Assembly: GCF_001654495.1 (NCBI RefSeq)
Contig: NZ_CP015849.1
Span: forward strand, 2,246,501 to 2,310,500
DNA from: Streptomyces sp. SAT1
GTDB taxonomy: Bacteria > Actinomycetota > Actinomycetes > Streptomycetales > Streptomycetaceae
Direction: 5' to 3'
Length of the DNA stretch: 64,000 bases
Of the stretch, positions 46,446 through 55,292 are shown piece by piece (positions within the stretch are counted from its first letter, which is position 1; each line of letters opens with the position of its first letter). The notes beneath the pieces were generated by a model, which worked only from the letters and a program-made list of their open reading frames with translations, did not search any database and was not told the origin of the DNA. The position numbers and the translations under genes were made by a program.

Positions 46446-46461
46446 TTAACTCACGAGTAAC
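46446..46461. promoter_or_regulatory. Candidate TetR-type operator upstream of the acyl-CoA ligase
   Basis: TTAACTCACGAGTAAC contains the perfect inverted repeat ACTC-AC-GAGT with partial flanking symmetry. A weaker half copy, TGACTCACGGGT, lies at 46394-46405. The site is about 105 bp before the GTG. Confidence 0.5.
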
Positions 46462-46553
46462 TAGCGAGCAGGCATCAGGGTAGAGGGCGACCGGCCACCG
46501 CGTAAGGGGCTGTGGCCTGAGACTTCCCACAGAGCGCTACCACGCGCATGCGC

Positions 46554-46590
46554 AGGGGCCCGCCGCACTGTCGTGCGACGGGCCCCTTTT
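46554..46590. terminator. Strong hairpin after lepA
   Basis: AGGGGCCCG pairs with CGGGCCCCT with an inner GCAC/GTGC stem. TTTT follows on the plus strand. It lies about 60 bp past the lepA stop, so it can end lepA transcripts on the minus strand and block reads from the other side. Confidence 0.7.
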
Positions 46591-46648
46591 CACCCGGTTC
46601 CGCACCCGCTCCGCCGCCGCGTCGGCCGGGCACGGCGAAGCCGCGCGG

Positions 46649-48517
46649 TCACTTCTTGCTCTTGGCCGACGCCCCGCTGTCGTCGCTGGAGAGCACCGCG
46701 ATGAACGCCTCCTGGGGAACCTCCACGGAACCCACCATCTTCATGCGCTTCTTGCCCTCCTTCTGCTTCTCCAGCAGCTTGCGCTTACGCGAGATGTCAC
46801 CGCCGTAGCACTTGGCGAGGACGTCCTTGCGGATGGCGCGGATGGTCTCGCGGGCGATCACGCGCGACCCGATGGCGGCCTGGACGGGCACCTCGAAGTT
46901 CTGCCGCGGGATCAGCTCGCGCAGCTTGGCGACGAGCCGCACGCCGTACGCGTACGCCTGGTCCTTGTGGGTGATCGCGGAGAACGCGTCCACCTTGTCG
47001 CCGTGCAGCAGGATGTCGACCTTGACCAGGGAGCTGCTCTGCTCGCCGGTGGGCTCGTAGTCCAGGGAGGCGTAGCCGCGCGTCTTGGACTTCAGCTGGT
47101 CGAAGAAGTCGAAGACGATCTCCGCGAGCGGCAGGGTGTAGCGGATCTCGACCCGGTCCTCGGAGAGGTAGTCCATGCCGAGCAGGGTGCCGCGCCGGGT
47201 CTGGCACAGCTCCATGATCGCGCCGATGAACTCGGTGGGCGCGAGGATCGTGGCGCGCACGACCGGCTCGTACACCTCCGCGATCTTCCCCTCGGGGAAC
47301 TCGCTCGGGTTGGTGACGGTGATCTCGCTGCCGTCCTCCATGATCACGCGGTAGACCACGTTGGGGGCGGTGGCGATCAGGTCGAGGCCGAACTCGCGCT
47401 CCAGGCGCTCGCGGATCACGTCCAGGTGCAGCAGGCCGAGGAAGCCGACGCGGAAGCCGAAGCCGAGCGCGGCGGAGGTCTCCGGCTCGTAGACCAGCGC
47501 GGCGTCGTTGAGCTGGAGCTTGTCCAGCGCCTCGCGCAGCTCCGGGTAGTCCGAGCCGTCCAGCGGGTACAGGCCGGAGAAGACCATCGGCTTGGGGTCC
47601 TTGTACCCGCCGAGGGCCTCGGTGGCGCCCTTGTGCTGGCTGGTGACGGTGTCACCGACCTTGGACTGGCGGACGTCCTTCACCCCGGTGATGAGATAGC
47701 CCACCTCGCCGACGCCCAGGCCGTCGGCCGGCAGCATCTCCGGGGAGTTGGTGCCGATCTCCAGCAGCTCGTGCGTGGCGCCGGTGGACATCATCCGGAT
47801 CCGCTCGCGCTTGTTGAGCTGGCCGTCGATGACTCGGACGTACGTCACCACGCCCCGGTAGGAGTCGTAGACCGAGTCGAAGATCATCGCGCGGGCCGGG
47901 GCGTCCTTGACGCCGACCGGGGCGGGGATGCGCTCGACCGCACGGTCGAGCAGCGCCTCCACGCCGAGGCCCGTCTTGGCGGAGACCTTCAGCACGTCGT
48001 CCGGGTCGCAGCCGACCAGGTTCGCCAGTTCCTCGGCGAACTTCTCCGGCTGCGCGGCCGGCAGGTCGATCTTGTTGAGGACCGGGATGATCGTGAGGTC
48101 GTTCTCCATCGCCAGATAGAGGTTGGCGAGGGTCTGCGCCTCGATGCCCTGGGCGGCGTCGACCAGGAGGATCGTCCCCTCGCAGGCGGCGAGCGAGCGG
48201 GAGACCTCGTAGGTGAAGTCGACGTGCCCCGGCGTGTCGATCATGTTGAGGATGTGCGTGTTGCCGGGGTCGTGGGTCGGCGCCCACGGCAGTCGCACCG
48301 CCTGGGACTTGATCGTGATGCCGCGCTCGCGCTCGATGTCCATGCGGTCGAGGTACTGAGCGCGCATCTGCCGCTGCTCGACCACACCGGTGAGCTGGAG
48401 CATCCGGTCGGCGAGAGTGGACTTGCCGTGGTCGATGTGCGCGATGATGCAGAAGTTGCGGATCAGCGCCGGGTCGGTACGGCTCGGCTCGGGCACATGG
48501 CTGGGGGTCGCGGGCAC
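46649..48517 (-). CDS. lepA: Elongation factor 4 (LepA)
   Basis: The 622-residue translational GTPase has G1 AHIDHGKS, G3 DTPGH and G4 NKID, EF-G-like domains III and V, and the LepA-specific C-terminal domain ending [18 protein letters not shown]. It acts on stalled or mistranslocated ribosomes. GTG at 48517 follows AGGA; a longer frame has no support. It is divergent from rpsT, a conserved actinobacterial pairing. Confidence 0.96.
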   Translation of the reverse strand: MPATPSHVPEPSRTDPALIRNFCIIAHIDHGKSTLADRMLQLTGVVEQRQMRAQYLDRMDIERERGITIKSQAVRLPWAPTHDPGNTHILNMIDTPGHVDFTYEVSRSLAACEGTILLVDAAQGIEAQTLANLYLAMENDLTIIPVLNKIDLPAAQPEKFAEELANLVGCDPDDVLKVSAKTGLGVEALLDRAVERIPAPVGVKDAPARAMIFDSVYDSYRGVVTYVRVIDGQLNKRERIRMMSTGATHELLEIGTNSPEMLPADGLGVGEVGYLITGVKDVRQSKVGDTVTSQHKGATEALGGYKDPKPMVFSGLYPLDGSDYPELREALDKLQLNDAALVYEPETSAALGFGFRVGFLGLLHLDVIRERLEREFGLDLIATAPNVVYRVIMEDGSEITVTNPSEFPEGKIAEVYEPVVRATILAPTEFIGAIMELCQTRRGTLLGMDYLSEDRVEIRYTLPLAEIVFDFFDQLKSKTRGYASLDYEPTGEQSSSLVKVDILLHGDKVDAFSAITHKDQAYAYGVRLVAKLRELIPRQNFEVPVQAAIGSRVIARETIRAIRKDVLAKCYGGDISRKRKLLEKQKEGKKRMKMVGSVEVPQEAFIAVLSSDDSGASAKSKK

Positions 48518-48640
48518 GCAGGGTCCTGATTCTTGAGGCGTCCGCATACGTGTGCTTGTCCGTCTGCGGTCTCGGGTCGGATCGATACGTAGTCTTTCCA
48601 TGGTCCCATGTCCGGCGGCGACCGGGGAGCGGCGACCGGT

Positions 48641-48670
48641 TTGGGCCGTGGAACGGGGCGCTGGTAACGT
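48641..48670 (+). promoter_or_regulatory. rpsT promoter
   Basis: TTGGGC (48641-48646) and TAACGT (48665-48670) are 18 bp apart, about 70 bp before the rpsT GTG. Confidence 0.5.
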
Positions 48671-48739
48671 GGGGGGCTGTGTCTCATGCCCTCTCAGCGC
48701 GAGGCACACCGGAAAATTTTCGAAAGAGAAGGCTCATTC

Positions 48740-49006
48740 GTGGCGAACATCAAGTCCCAGATCAAGCGGATCAAGACCAACGAGAAGGCTCGGCTGCGCA
48801 ACAAGGCCGTCAAGTCCTCCCTGAAGACCGCGATCCGCAAGGCCCGCGAGGCCGCTGCCGCGGGTGACGTCGAGAAGGCCACCGAGTACCAGCGCGCTGC
48901 CGCGCGTCAGCTCGACAAGGCCGTCTCGAAGGGCGTCATCCACAAGAACCAGGCCGCCAACAAGAAGTCGGCGCTGGCCACCAAGGTCGCGACCCTCAAG
49001 GGCTGA
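48740..49006 (+). CDS. rpsT: 30S ribosomal protein S20
   Basis: The 88-residue basic helical protein ([20 protein letters not shown] ...) is S20, an early 16S rRNA binder. GTG at 48740 follows AAGG. It is a single gene ended by a strong terminator. Confidence 0.97.
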   Translation: MANIKSQIKRIKTNEKARLRNKAVKSSLKTAIRKAREAAAAGDVEKATEYQRAAARQLDKAVSKGVIHKNQAANKKSALATKVATLKG

Positions 49007-49124
49007 ACTCCCTGACTTGACGCCGGACGGACCCGGGCGGGCCCTCTCTCATCCGCCCCCGGACGGCACCCAGAGCCTGTGCGCGGCCTGCGTTCGCCAC
49101 GCGGGCATGGGCTCACCAGCATGA

Positions 49125-49176
49125 CCGAAGGCCCCGGCCGCCTCCCTTCCCCAGGGAGCGCGTCCGGGGCCTTCGG
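49125..49176 (+). terminator. rpsT terminator
   Basis: A perfect 13-bp stem, CCGAAGGCCCCGG (49125-49137) with CCGGGGCCTTCGG (49164-49176), has a second CTCCCT/AGGGAG stem in its loop. It lies 119 bp after rpsT. Confidence 0.75.
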
Positions 49177-49260
49177 TGTGCCCCCGTAGGTCCGGGTGTC
49201 AACGTGCACGTGGGGCCGGCCGTGGGAGCTGAGCCGGTATCCGTCTGTCGAGTCAGCCCA

Positions 49261-49599
49261 TCACATGACCTTCTTCTCCTCGGTGACCATCACGGCCACC
49301 GATTCCATGTCGATGAAGCGTGCTTCGTCGGGGTTGACCAGCGTCCGGTAGTTCTCGGAGGCGAAGAAGGCGTCGTGATCCTCCCAGTTCTCGAACCAGA
49401 TCTCCGTCAGGCCGTCGTAGGCCCGGGGCGGGTAGTTCTCGGCGGGGACCGGGTGGGACACGGTGTACTTGCGCACGTAGCGCTCCGCCTCCGGGATGGA
49501 GGTGAACAGCGGCGCGTGCTGGTTGCGGTGGTGTTCGACGAAACGCTCGTACGGCATTCCCTCGACGCGGTTGATCATGAAGATGAGGGTGCGCCTCAT
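49261..49599 (-). CDS. EthD domain-containing protein
   Basis: The 112-residue alpha-beta barrel protein (MRRTLIFMINRVEGMPYERF ... LTEIWFENWEDHDAFFAS) is an EthD-family protein. The family is found in P450 ether-degradation and polyketide tailoring systems, and its exact chemistry is unsettled. The ATG at 49599 lies inside the remnant of a MerR gene on the other strand, so its promoter must sit in that remnant. Confidence 0.8.
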   Translation of the reverse strand: MRRTLIFMINRVEGMPYERFVEHHRNQHAPLFTSIPEAERYVRKYTVSHPVPAENYPPRAYDGLTEIWFENWEDHDAFFASENYRTLVNPDEARFIDMESVAVMVTEEKKVM

Positions 49600-49828
49600 A
49601 CAGGCGTTCCTGGCAGCAGGCGTGCCCAGCAGCACCATCGCCGAGATGGCGCCCTGCATGTCCGAGCCGACCGAGGACAGGGCGCGGCAGGCACTGAGAA
49701 TCATGGGCCGCGAGCGGGCCCGGCTGTCCGAGGCCATCGACGGCCTCGCTGCCGCCAGGACCGCGCTGGACCGCCTCATCGAGGACAACCACGCCTACCT
49801 GACCCGGTCGGCGGACGACGGTCCGTGA
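49589..49828 (+). pseudogene. Truncated MerR-family regulator (C-terminal part)
   Basis: The frame VRLIQAFLAAGVPSSTIAEM then APCM and a long coiled-coil (ALRIMGRERARLSEAIDGLA ...) matches the second half of MerR regulators. The DNA-binding N-terminal half (about 45-50 residues) is absent. Its 5' end overlaps the start of the divergent EthD gene by 11 bp. A recombination joining the EthD gene to the middle of an old divergent MerR gene would explain this. A GTG at 49589 could still start a short protein. Confidence 0.65.
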
Positions 49829-49853
49829 CGCGGGCGTGATCGGATCAGCGCGC

Positions 49854-49887
49854 GGACCGCAGGAAGACAGCGGACCACAGGAAGACA
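49854..49887. repeat. 18-bp tandem duplication
   Basis: GGACCGCAGGAAGACA (49854) recurs as GGACCACAGGAAGACA (49872), one mismatch, in the gap between the MerR remnant and holA. Confidence 0.7.
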
Positions 49888-49996
49888 CCTGCGACGTGGA
49901 GTCCGGCCAATCATGGTGAAGGGAGGCAACAGTGCCTTGTGGGCGCGGATGTACGTGCCGCACCCCGCGTCTTCGCCACGACCGGCCGGACAGGTC

Positions 49997-50986
49997 CTAG
50001 CCGCGTCCCCGGGATCGGGCCGCGCGGGCGATAATCACCACGGCCTTCTCCAGCGCGTACTCGGGGTCGTCGCCGCCGCCCTTCACCCCGGCGTCCGCCT
50101 CGGCGACGGCGCGCAGGGCCACGGCGACCCCGTCCGGGGTCCAGCCGCGCATCTGCTGGCGTACGCGGTCGATCTTCCACGGCGGCATGCCCAGCTCGCG
50201 CGCCAGATCGGCGGGGCGTCCGCCGCGCGCGGAGGACAGCTTGCCGATGGCGCGCACGCCCTGCGCCAGCGCGCTGGTGATCAGCACGGGCGCCACCCCG
50301 GTCGCCAGCGACCAGCGCAGCGCCTCCAGGGCCTCGGCCGCGCGGCCCTCCACGGCCCGGTCGGCGACGGTGAAGCTGGAGGCCTCCGCGCGGCCCGTGT
50401 AGTACCGGGCGACGACGGCCTCGTCGATCGTCCCCTCCACGTCGGCGACCAGCTGGGACACCGCCGACGCAAGCTCGCGCAGATCGCTGCCGATCGCGTC
50501 GACCAGCGCCTGGCACGCCTCGGGCGTCGCCGAGCGGCCCAGACCGCGGAACTCGCCGCGCACGAAGGCGAGGCGGTCGGCGGGCTTGGTCATCTTGGGG
50601 CAGGCCACCTCCCGCGCGCCCGCCTTGCGGGCCGCGTCCAGCAGTCCCTTGCCCTTGGCGCCGCCCGCGTGCAGCAGCACGAGCGTGATCTCCTCGGCGG
50701 GCGAGGCCAGATACGCCTTCACGTCCTTGACGGTGTCGGCCGACAGGTCCTGCGCCGCGCGTACGACCACGACCTTGCGCTCGGCGAAGAGCGAGGGACT
50801 GGTCAGCTCGGCGAGGGTGCCGGGCTGCAACTGGTCGGGGGTGAGGTCCCGTACGTCCGTGTCGGCGTCGGCGGCGCGGGCGGCGGCCACCACCTCCCGC
50901 ACGGCGCGGTCGAGCAGCAGCTCCTCCTGGCCCACGGCGAGCGTCAGCGGAGCGAGAGGGTCGTCATTCGCAGTCTTCCTGGCCAT
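49997..50986 (-). CDS. holA: DNA polymerase III subunit delta
   Basis: The 329-residue clamp-loader subunit opens the beta sliding clamp. Typical segments are LTLAVGQEELLLDRAV near the N-terminus, SPSLFAERKVVVVR and the C-terminal helical collar domain with KIDRVRQQMRGW. ATG at 50986 is seven bases after GATGCT and may be leaderless; ATG at 50998 (MLVAM) is an alternative. Confidence 0.92.
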   Translation of the reverse strand: MARKTANDDPLAPLTLAVGQEELLLDRAVREVVAAARAADADTDVRDLTPDQLQPGTLAELTSPSLFAERKVVVVRAAQDLSADTVKDVKAYLASPAEEITLVLLHAGGAKGKGLLDAARKAGAREVACPKMTKPADRLAFVRGEFRGLGRSATPEACQALVDAIGSDLRELASAVSQLVADVEGTIDEAVVARYYTGRAEASSFTVADRAVEGRAAEALEALRWSLATGVAPVLITSALAQGVRAIGKLSSARGGRPADLARELGMPPWKIDRVRQQMRGWTPDGVAVALRAVAEADAGVKGGGDDPEYALEKAVVIIARAARSRGRG

Positions 50987-51068
50987 CGCGACAAGCATCC
51001 CACGGGCCACTGACAACGCCCGCGCCGCGCACCCGCCGCGGCCGGACGCTCCGTGCGCGCTCCGGCCG

Positions 51069-51314
51069 CTACGGCTCCTCGCGCCAGCCGTCCCACTCGC
51101 CCGCGAACGCGTCCAGCTCCGCCGCGTCCAGGCGCTCCTCCTCGTCGCGCAGGACGACGAGCCACTGGGCGTCCTCGGCGTCGTCCTCACCGGCCAGCGC
51201 GTCCCGTACGAGCTGCGGGTCCTCGCTGATGCCGAACCGCTCCGCCAGTTCCTCGGCCGCCTCCTGGGCCGCATCGCGGTCGGGCAGCACCAGGACATGT
51301 CTCACGTCACTCAC
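51069..51314 (-). CDS. Small acidic hypothetical protein
   Basis: This 81-residue acidic protein (MSDVRHVLVLPDRDAAQEAA ... AGEWDGWREEP) is unrecognised. It starts at GTG 51314, seven bases after a GACAAT box; ATG at 51323 is possible. Its first half looks like a one-domain alpha/beta fold rather than disorder. It lies upstream of holA on the same strand. Confidence 0.65.
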   Translation of the reverse strand: MSDVRHVLVLPDRDAAQEAAEELAERFGISEDPQLVRDALAGEDDAEDAQWLVVLRDEEERLDAAELDAFAGEWDGWREEP

Positions 51315-51321
51315 GCACGCC

Positions 51322-51327
51322 ATTGTC
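51322..51327 (-). promoter_or_regulatory. -10 element of the leaderless 81-residue gene
   Basis: GACAAT on the minus strand ends 7 nt before the GTG. Confidence 0.4.
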
Positions 51328-51486
51328 GGACATGGAGAACGCTGCGAACGCAGCGGATGCGGCGGACGGGGCAGACGCGCTGGATGCGCTGGACGCGGTG
51401 GAGCAGCACCGCCGCCGGGCACCGGCCCCGGACCCGCCCCCGGCCGTCACCGCCGCCGCCCCCCGGCACCGGCGAGCCGACCGGTC

Positions 51487-52368
51487 TCAGCCCTTGGGCA
51501 CGATCTGTATGTCGAGTTCGACCTTGATGGTGGGGCCGACCACGGCGATGCCGCGCGCCAGCATCGTCTGCCAGCTGACGGTGAAGTCGTCGCGGTGCAG
51601 CTCGGCGGTGGCGCGGCAGGCCGCCCGGACCTCGCCCTCCATGCCGTGGCCGAGGCCCAGATAGTCCGTGTCCAGGGTGACCGTGCGGGTCACACCGTGC
51701 AGGGAGAGCGCGCCGGTGATCGCCCACCGGTTGCCGCCGCGGTGCGCGAACCGGTCGCCGTAGAACTCCAGCGTCGGGAACCGCGCCACGTCCAGGAAGT
51801 CCGGCGAACGCAGGTGGTCGTCGCGCATCCTGACGTTGGTGTCGATGGACGCCGCGTCGATCACCACGTGCATCGCCGACTGCTCGATGTCCTCGGCGAC
51901 CCGCAGCACCCCGGCGAAGGAGTTGAACCGGCCGTGGATCCGGGCCAGTCCGATGTGCCGGGCGGTGAAGCCGATCGAGGAGTGCGTGGGCTCGATGTCC
52001 CAGTCGCCCGGCGCGGGCAGCTCGGGCGGCTGCGCGACCTGCAACGTCACATCGCCGAGAGAGGTGAGCGAGCTCTCCGTGACGGTCGCGGCGGCCCGGT
52101 AGGGCGCGTACCCCTCGGCGGACACGGCGAGCCGGTACTCCCCCGCGGGCACCGCCGCCACGAACGAGCCGAACGGGTCCGTCCCACCGCCGACCACCTT
52201 GCGCCCCGCGCTGTCCATCACCGCGAACTCCGCCTGCGGCACCGGCTGGCTGACCGGATCGAGCACCCGGCAGCTGAGCACCCCGGCGTCCGGTGGGGTC
52301 CGCACCGCCGCCAGGGGACTCGTCCGTCGCACTCGCTTCGTACGGCTTCCCAGCAAGCGGCCGATCAT
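51487..52368 (-). CDS. YceI family protein with carboxypeptidase-regulatory-like domain
   Basis: The 293-residue protein has an N-terminal Ig-like carboxypeptidase regulatory domain (VLDPVSQPVPQAEFAV ... YRLAVSAEGYAPYR) and a C-terminal YceI lipocalin-like barrel (WDIEPTHSSIGFTARHIG ... GVTRTVTLDTDYLG). YceI proteins bind polyisoprenoids. No signal peptide is seen. ATG at 52368 follows GAGGGTG. Confidence 0.9.
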   Translation of the reverse strand: MIGRLLGSRTKRVRRTSPLAAVRTPPDAGVLSCRVLDPVSQPVPQAEFAVMDSAGRKVVGGGTDPFGSFVAAVPAGEYRLAVSAEGYAPYRAAATVTESSLTSLGDVTLQVAQPPELPAPGDWDIEPTHSSIGFTARHIGLARIHGRFNSFAGVLRVAEDIEQSAMHVVIDAASIDTNVRMRDDHLRSPDFLDVARFPTLEFYGDRFAHRGGNRWAITGALSLHGVTRTVTLDTDYLGLGHGMEGEVRAACRATAELHRDDFTVSWQTMLARGIAVVGPTIKVELDIQIVPKG

Positions 52369-52589
52369 CTACGACACCCTCTGCACGATGTGACAACACC
52401 TGTTTCCGAAGAATCATTCGATCACCGATGAGGCATTCGAGGCAACACGGTGACACATCATGGGAAACCAACGCATGTGACGCCTCTCGCACGAGTAGCC
52501 GGGTGTGACCTGAATTACCCGTTCAGGGAACGGTTTCGCCCCGCGCCCGGGGGCGCGTCGGCGGGTGCCGTGCGTCACCCCACGCCCCG

Positions 52590-55292
52590 TCAGTCCCGCA
52601 CCACGCGCACCCCCGCTCCCTCGCCCGTGACCGCGAGCGCGCCGTCGCGGTCGGTGCGCAGGACCGCGGCGCCCTGGGCGCGCAGGGCGGCGACCGTACG
52701 CGGGGACGGGTGGCCGTAGGTGTTGCCCGCGCCGACGGAGATGAGGGCCGCTCTCGGGGAGACGAGGCGCGTCAGCTCGGGGTCCTGGTACGCCGAGCCG
52801 TGGTGGGCGACCTTGAGGATGTCGACGCGGGCCAGCCGGGCCGCGTCGGGCGAGTGGGCCAACTGCTGCTGGGCGGGAGGCTCCAGGTCGCCGAGGAGCA
52901 GGAGGCTCAGGGAGCCGGAGCGGACGAGCAGGGTGACGCTGGCGTCGTTGGGGCCGTCCGGGGCGACGGCCGGGCGGGCGGGCGGCCACAGCACCCGCCA
53001 GGCGAGAGCGCCGGTGCGCCGCTCCTCTCCCGCGACGGCACGGGTGAGGGGGATGCCCCGCCGCGCCGCCTCCCGCCGGACGAACGCCGCCTGTTCGGGA
53101 GGCTCTTCGTAGGCCGTGGTCTCGATCTCGCCCACCCGGCGCCCCCGCAGCACACCGGGCAGACCCGTCACATGGTCGGCGTGGAAGTGGGTCAGCACGA
53201 GCAGCGGGACCCGGGTGACGCCGAGCGCGCGCAGACAGCGGTCCACCCGGCGGGAGTCGGGGCCGGCGTCCACCACCACACCGGCGCCGGGGCCCGCCGC
53301 CAGCACCGTCGCGTCGCCCTGCCCCACATCGCACATCGCGAACCGCCACCCCGGCGGCGGCCAGCCGGTGAGCACCCGGGCCAGCGGCGGCGGCTGCACC
53401 ACCGCGACCAGGAGCAGCAGCCCGCAGGCGGCGCACAGCCAGGGCCGGTGCAGCAGCCGCCGGCCCAGCAGGACGAGTACGGCCGTGACCACCGCCAGCA
53501 GCAGCGCCCCGGTCCAGTCCCCCGGCCAGTCCACTCCCCCGCCGGGCAGCGCGGCGCCGGTCCTGGCCACCCACGCGATCCAGGCGGCGGGCCAGCGCGC
53601 GCACCGGGCGAGCGCCTCGGCCACCGGCATCGCGACCGGTGCGCACGCCAGGGCCGCGAAGCCCAGCACCGTCGCGGGCGCCACCGCGATCTCCGCCAGC
53701 AGGTTGCACGGCACCGCCACCAGGCTCACCCGGGCCGACAGCACGGCGACCACCGGGGCGCAGAGCGCCTGGGCGGCGGCCGCCGCCGCCAGCGCCTCCG
53801 CCGGGCGAGCGGGCACCCCGCGCCGCCGCAGCGCCGCGCTCCACCGGGGAGCCAGGGTGAGCAGCGCTCCGGTGGCCAGCACCGACAGCAGGAAGCCGTA
53901 ACTGCGGGCCAGCCACGGGTCGTAGAGCACCAGCAGCAGGACGGCCGCCGCCAGGGCCGGGAGCAGCGACCGGCGCCGTCCCGTGGCGAGGGCGAGCAGC
54001 ACCACCGATCCGCAGGCCGCGGCGCGCAGCACACTCGGGTCGGGCCGGCACACCACGACGAACCCCAGGGTGAGCACCGAGCCCGCCAGCGCGGTGGCCC
54101 GCAGCGGCAGGCCGAGCCTCGGTGCCAGGCCCCGGCGTTCGGCGTGCGGGGCGAGGCCGGGCGGGCCGATGAGCAGGGCGAGCAGGATCGTGAGATTGCT
54201 CCCGGAGACGGCCAGCACATGGGCGAGGTCCGTGTCCTTGAACGCCTGGTCCAGCTCGGGTGCGATCCGCGAGGTGTCCCCGACGACCAGTCCCGGCAAC
54301 AGGGCGCGCGCGTCGCCCGGCAGGCCGTCGGTCGCCGCGCGCAGACCGGCCCGCAGCCGGCCCGCCAGGCGCTGCGGCGCGGAGGGGCCCGCGGTCACCT
54401 CGGGGGCCGCCCCGCCCGCCCCGGCCTCCTGGACCCGCAGCACCGCCGCGATCCGGTCGCCGCCCGTCAGCGGGGGCGCCAGCCGCCCGGTCACCCGCAG
54501 CCGGGTCGACGGCAGCAGTCCCAGCCAGGGGGATGTGTTCCGGGCCTCGGATCCGTCCGTGCGCGGTCCGGTGGTCGCCTTGTGCTCGGCGCCCGGAGCG
54601 CGGGTGCTCACGAGGATCAGCACCGGCGCGCGGGTCGTCGCCGCAGCTCCGCCCGGTCGCTGGATCCGCCGTACCTCCGCCTCGGCCAGCACGGAGACCG
54701 GTGCCATGTGGTCGCCGCTGACCCGGGGCCGGGTGAGCCGGGGATCGGAGGTCAGCTCCACCTCGGCGGTCACCGTCGCGTACTGCCGCGCCAGGCCGGG
54801 GACCGGTCCGCTCCGCACGTCCGCGCCGTGCAGTCCCGCGGAGGCGGCGGCCGCCGCGGCGGCGAGCAGCGCGAGCGCGGTGGCGGTGCGCAGCCAGGGG
54901 GTCGGGCGGCGGTCCCGGTGGGGTCGGCGCAGGAGGAGCAGGGCTCCCGCGCCGAGGCAGGCCACGACGGCTGCCGTCACCTGGCGCACGGAGGCGTCCA
55001 GGGCCAGGGCCGCGGTCGCCCAGGCGGCGAGGGCGGGAGGCACCAGCCGCAGGTCGGGCGGGCCCTCCTGCCGAGGGTGGGAGGCACCGAGCCGATGGCC
55101 GGAGGCGAGGTGCACCGGGGAGCGGGGGCGGGGGGCGGTGTCGGTGCGCGAGGTCCCCGGGGCCGCCGTCGGGCCCGGTGGCGGGCCGGGGACGCGGGTG
55201 GCGGCGGGCCGGATACCGGGGGCGCGGGTTCCGGGGGGCCGGGTTTCGGGGGGCCGGGTTTCGGGGGGCCGGGAGGTCGCGGGCGGGTTCAT
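52590..55292 (-). CDS. comEC: ComEC/Rec2 family DNA uptake channel
   Basis: The 900-residue protein has about ten hydrophobic helices, the ComEC core (HVLAVSGSNLTILLALL) and a C-terminal metallo-beta-lactamase domain with LTHFHADHVTG. It starts with an odd 100-residue Pro/Thr/Arg-rich tail containing repeated PPETR and PPGTR, coded by 15-bp tandem repeats (55218-55270). Its ATG overlaps the comEA stop (ATGA). Streptomyces is not known to be naturally transformable, so the role is unclear. Confidence 0.92.
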   Translation of the reverse strand: MNPPATSRPPETRPPETRPPGTRAPGIRPAATRVPGPPPGPTAAPGTSRTDTAPRPRSPVHLASGHRLGASHPRQEGPPDLRLVPPALAAWATAALALDASVRQVTAAVVACLGAGALLLLRRPHRDRRPTPWLRTATALALLAAAAAAASAGLHGADVRSGPVPGLARQYATVTAEVELTSDPRLTRPRVSGDHMAPVSVLAEAEVRRIQRPGGAAATTRAPVLILVSTRAPGAEHKATTGPRTDGSEARNTSPWLGLLPSTRLRVTGRLAPPLTGGDRIAAVLRVQEAGAGGAAPEVTAGPSAPQRLAGRLRAGLRAATDGLPGDARALLPGLVVGDTSRIAPELDQAFKDTDLAHVLAVSGSNLTILLALLIGPPGLAPHAERRGLAPRLGLPLRATALAGSVLTLGFVVVCRPDPSVLRAAACGSVVLLALATGRRRSLLPALAAAVLLLVLYDPWLARSYGFLLSVLATGALLTLAPRWSAALRRRGVPARPAEALAAAAAAQALCAPVVAVLSARVSLVAVPCNLLAEIAVAPATVLGFAALACAPVAMPVAEALARCARWPAAWIAWVARTGAALPGGGVDWPGDWTGALLLAVVTAVLVLLGRRLLHRPWLCAACGLLLLVAVVQPPPLARVLTGWPPPGWRFAMCDVGQGDATVLAAGPGAGVVVDAGPDSRRVDRCLRALGVTRVPLLVLTHFHADHVTGLPGVLRGRRVGEIETTAYEEPPEQAAFVRREAARRGIPLTRAVAGEERRTGALAWRVLWPPARPAVAPDGPNDASVTLLVRSGSLSLLLLGDLEPPAQQQLAHSPDAARLARVDILKVAHHGSAYQDPELTRLVSPRAALISVGAGNTYGHPSPRTVAALRAQGAAVLRTDRDGALAVTGEGAGVRVVRD

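Noticed and set aside
42285-46460. Open frame of nearly 1400 codons on the plus strand
   Set aside because: It is antisense to the SpoIIE phosphatase and acyl-CoA ligase, whose motifs are clear. The frame has no recognisable domain.
52369-52589. ECF sigma promoter (GGAAAC...CGT) before the YceI gene
   Set aside because: Spacing and -10 do not fit a known consensus well enough; no reliable promoter assigned in this 221-bp gap.
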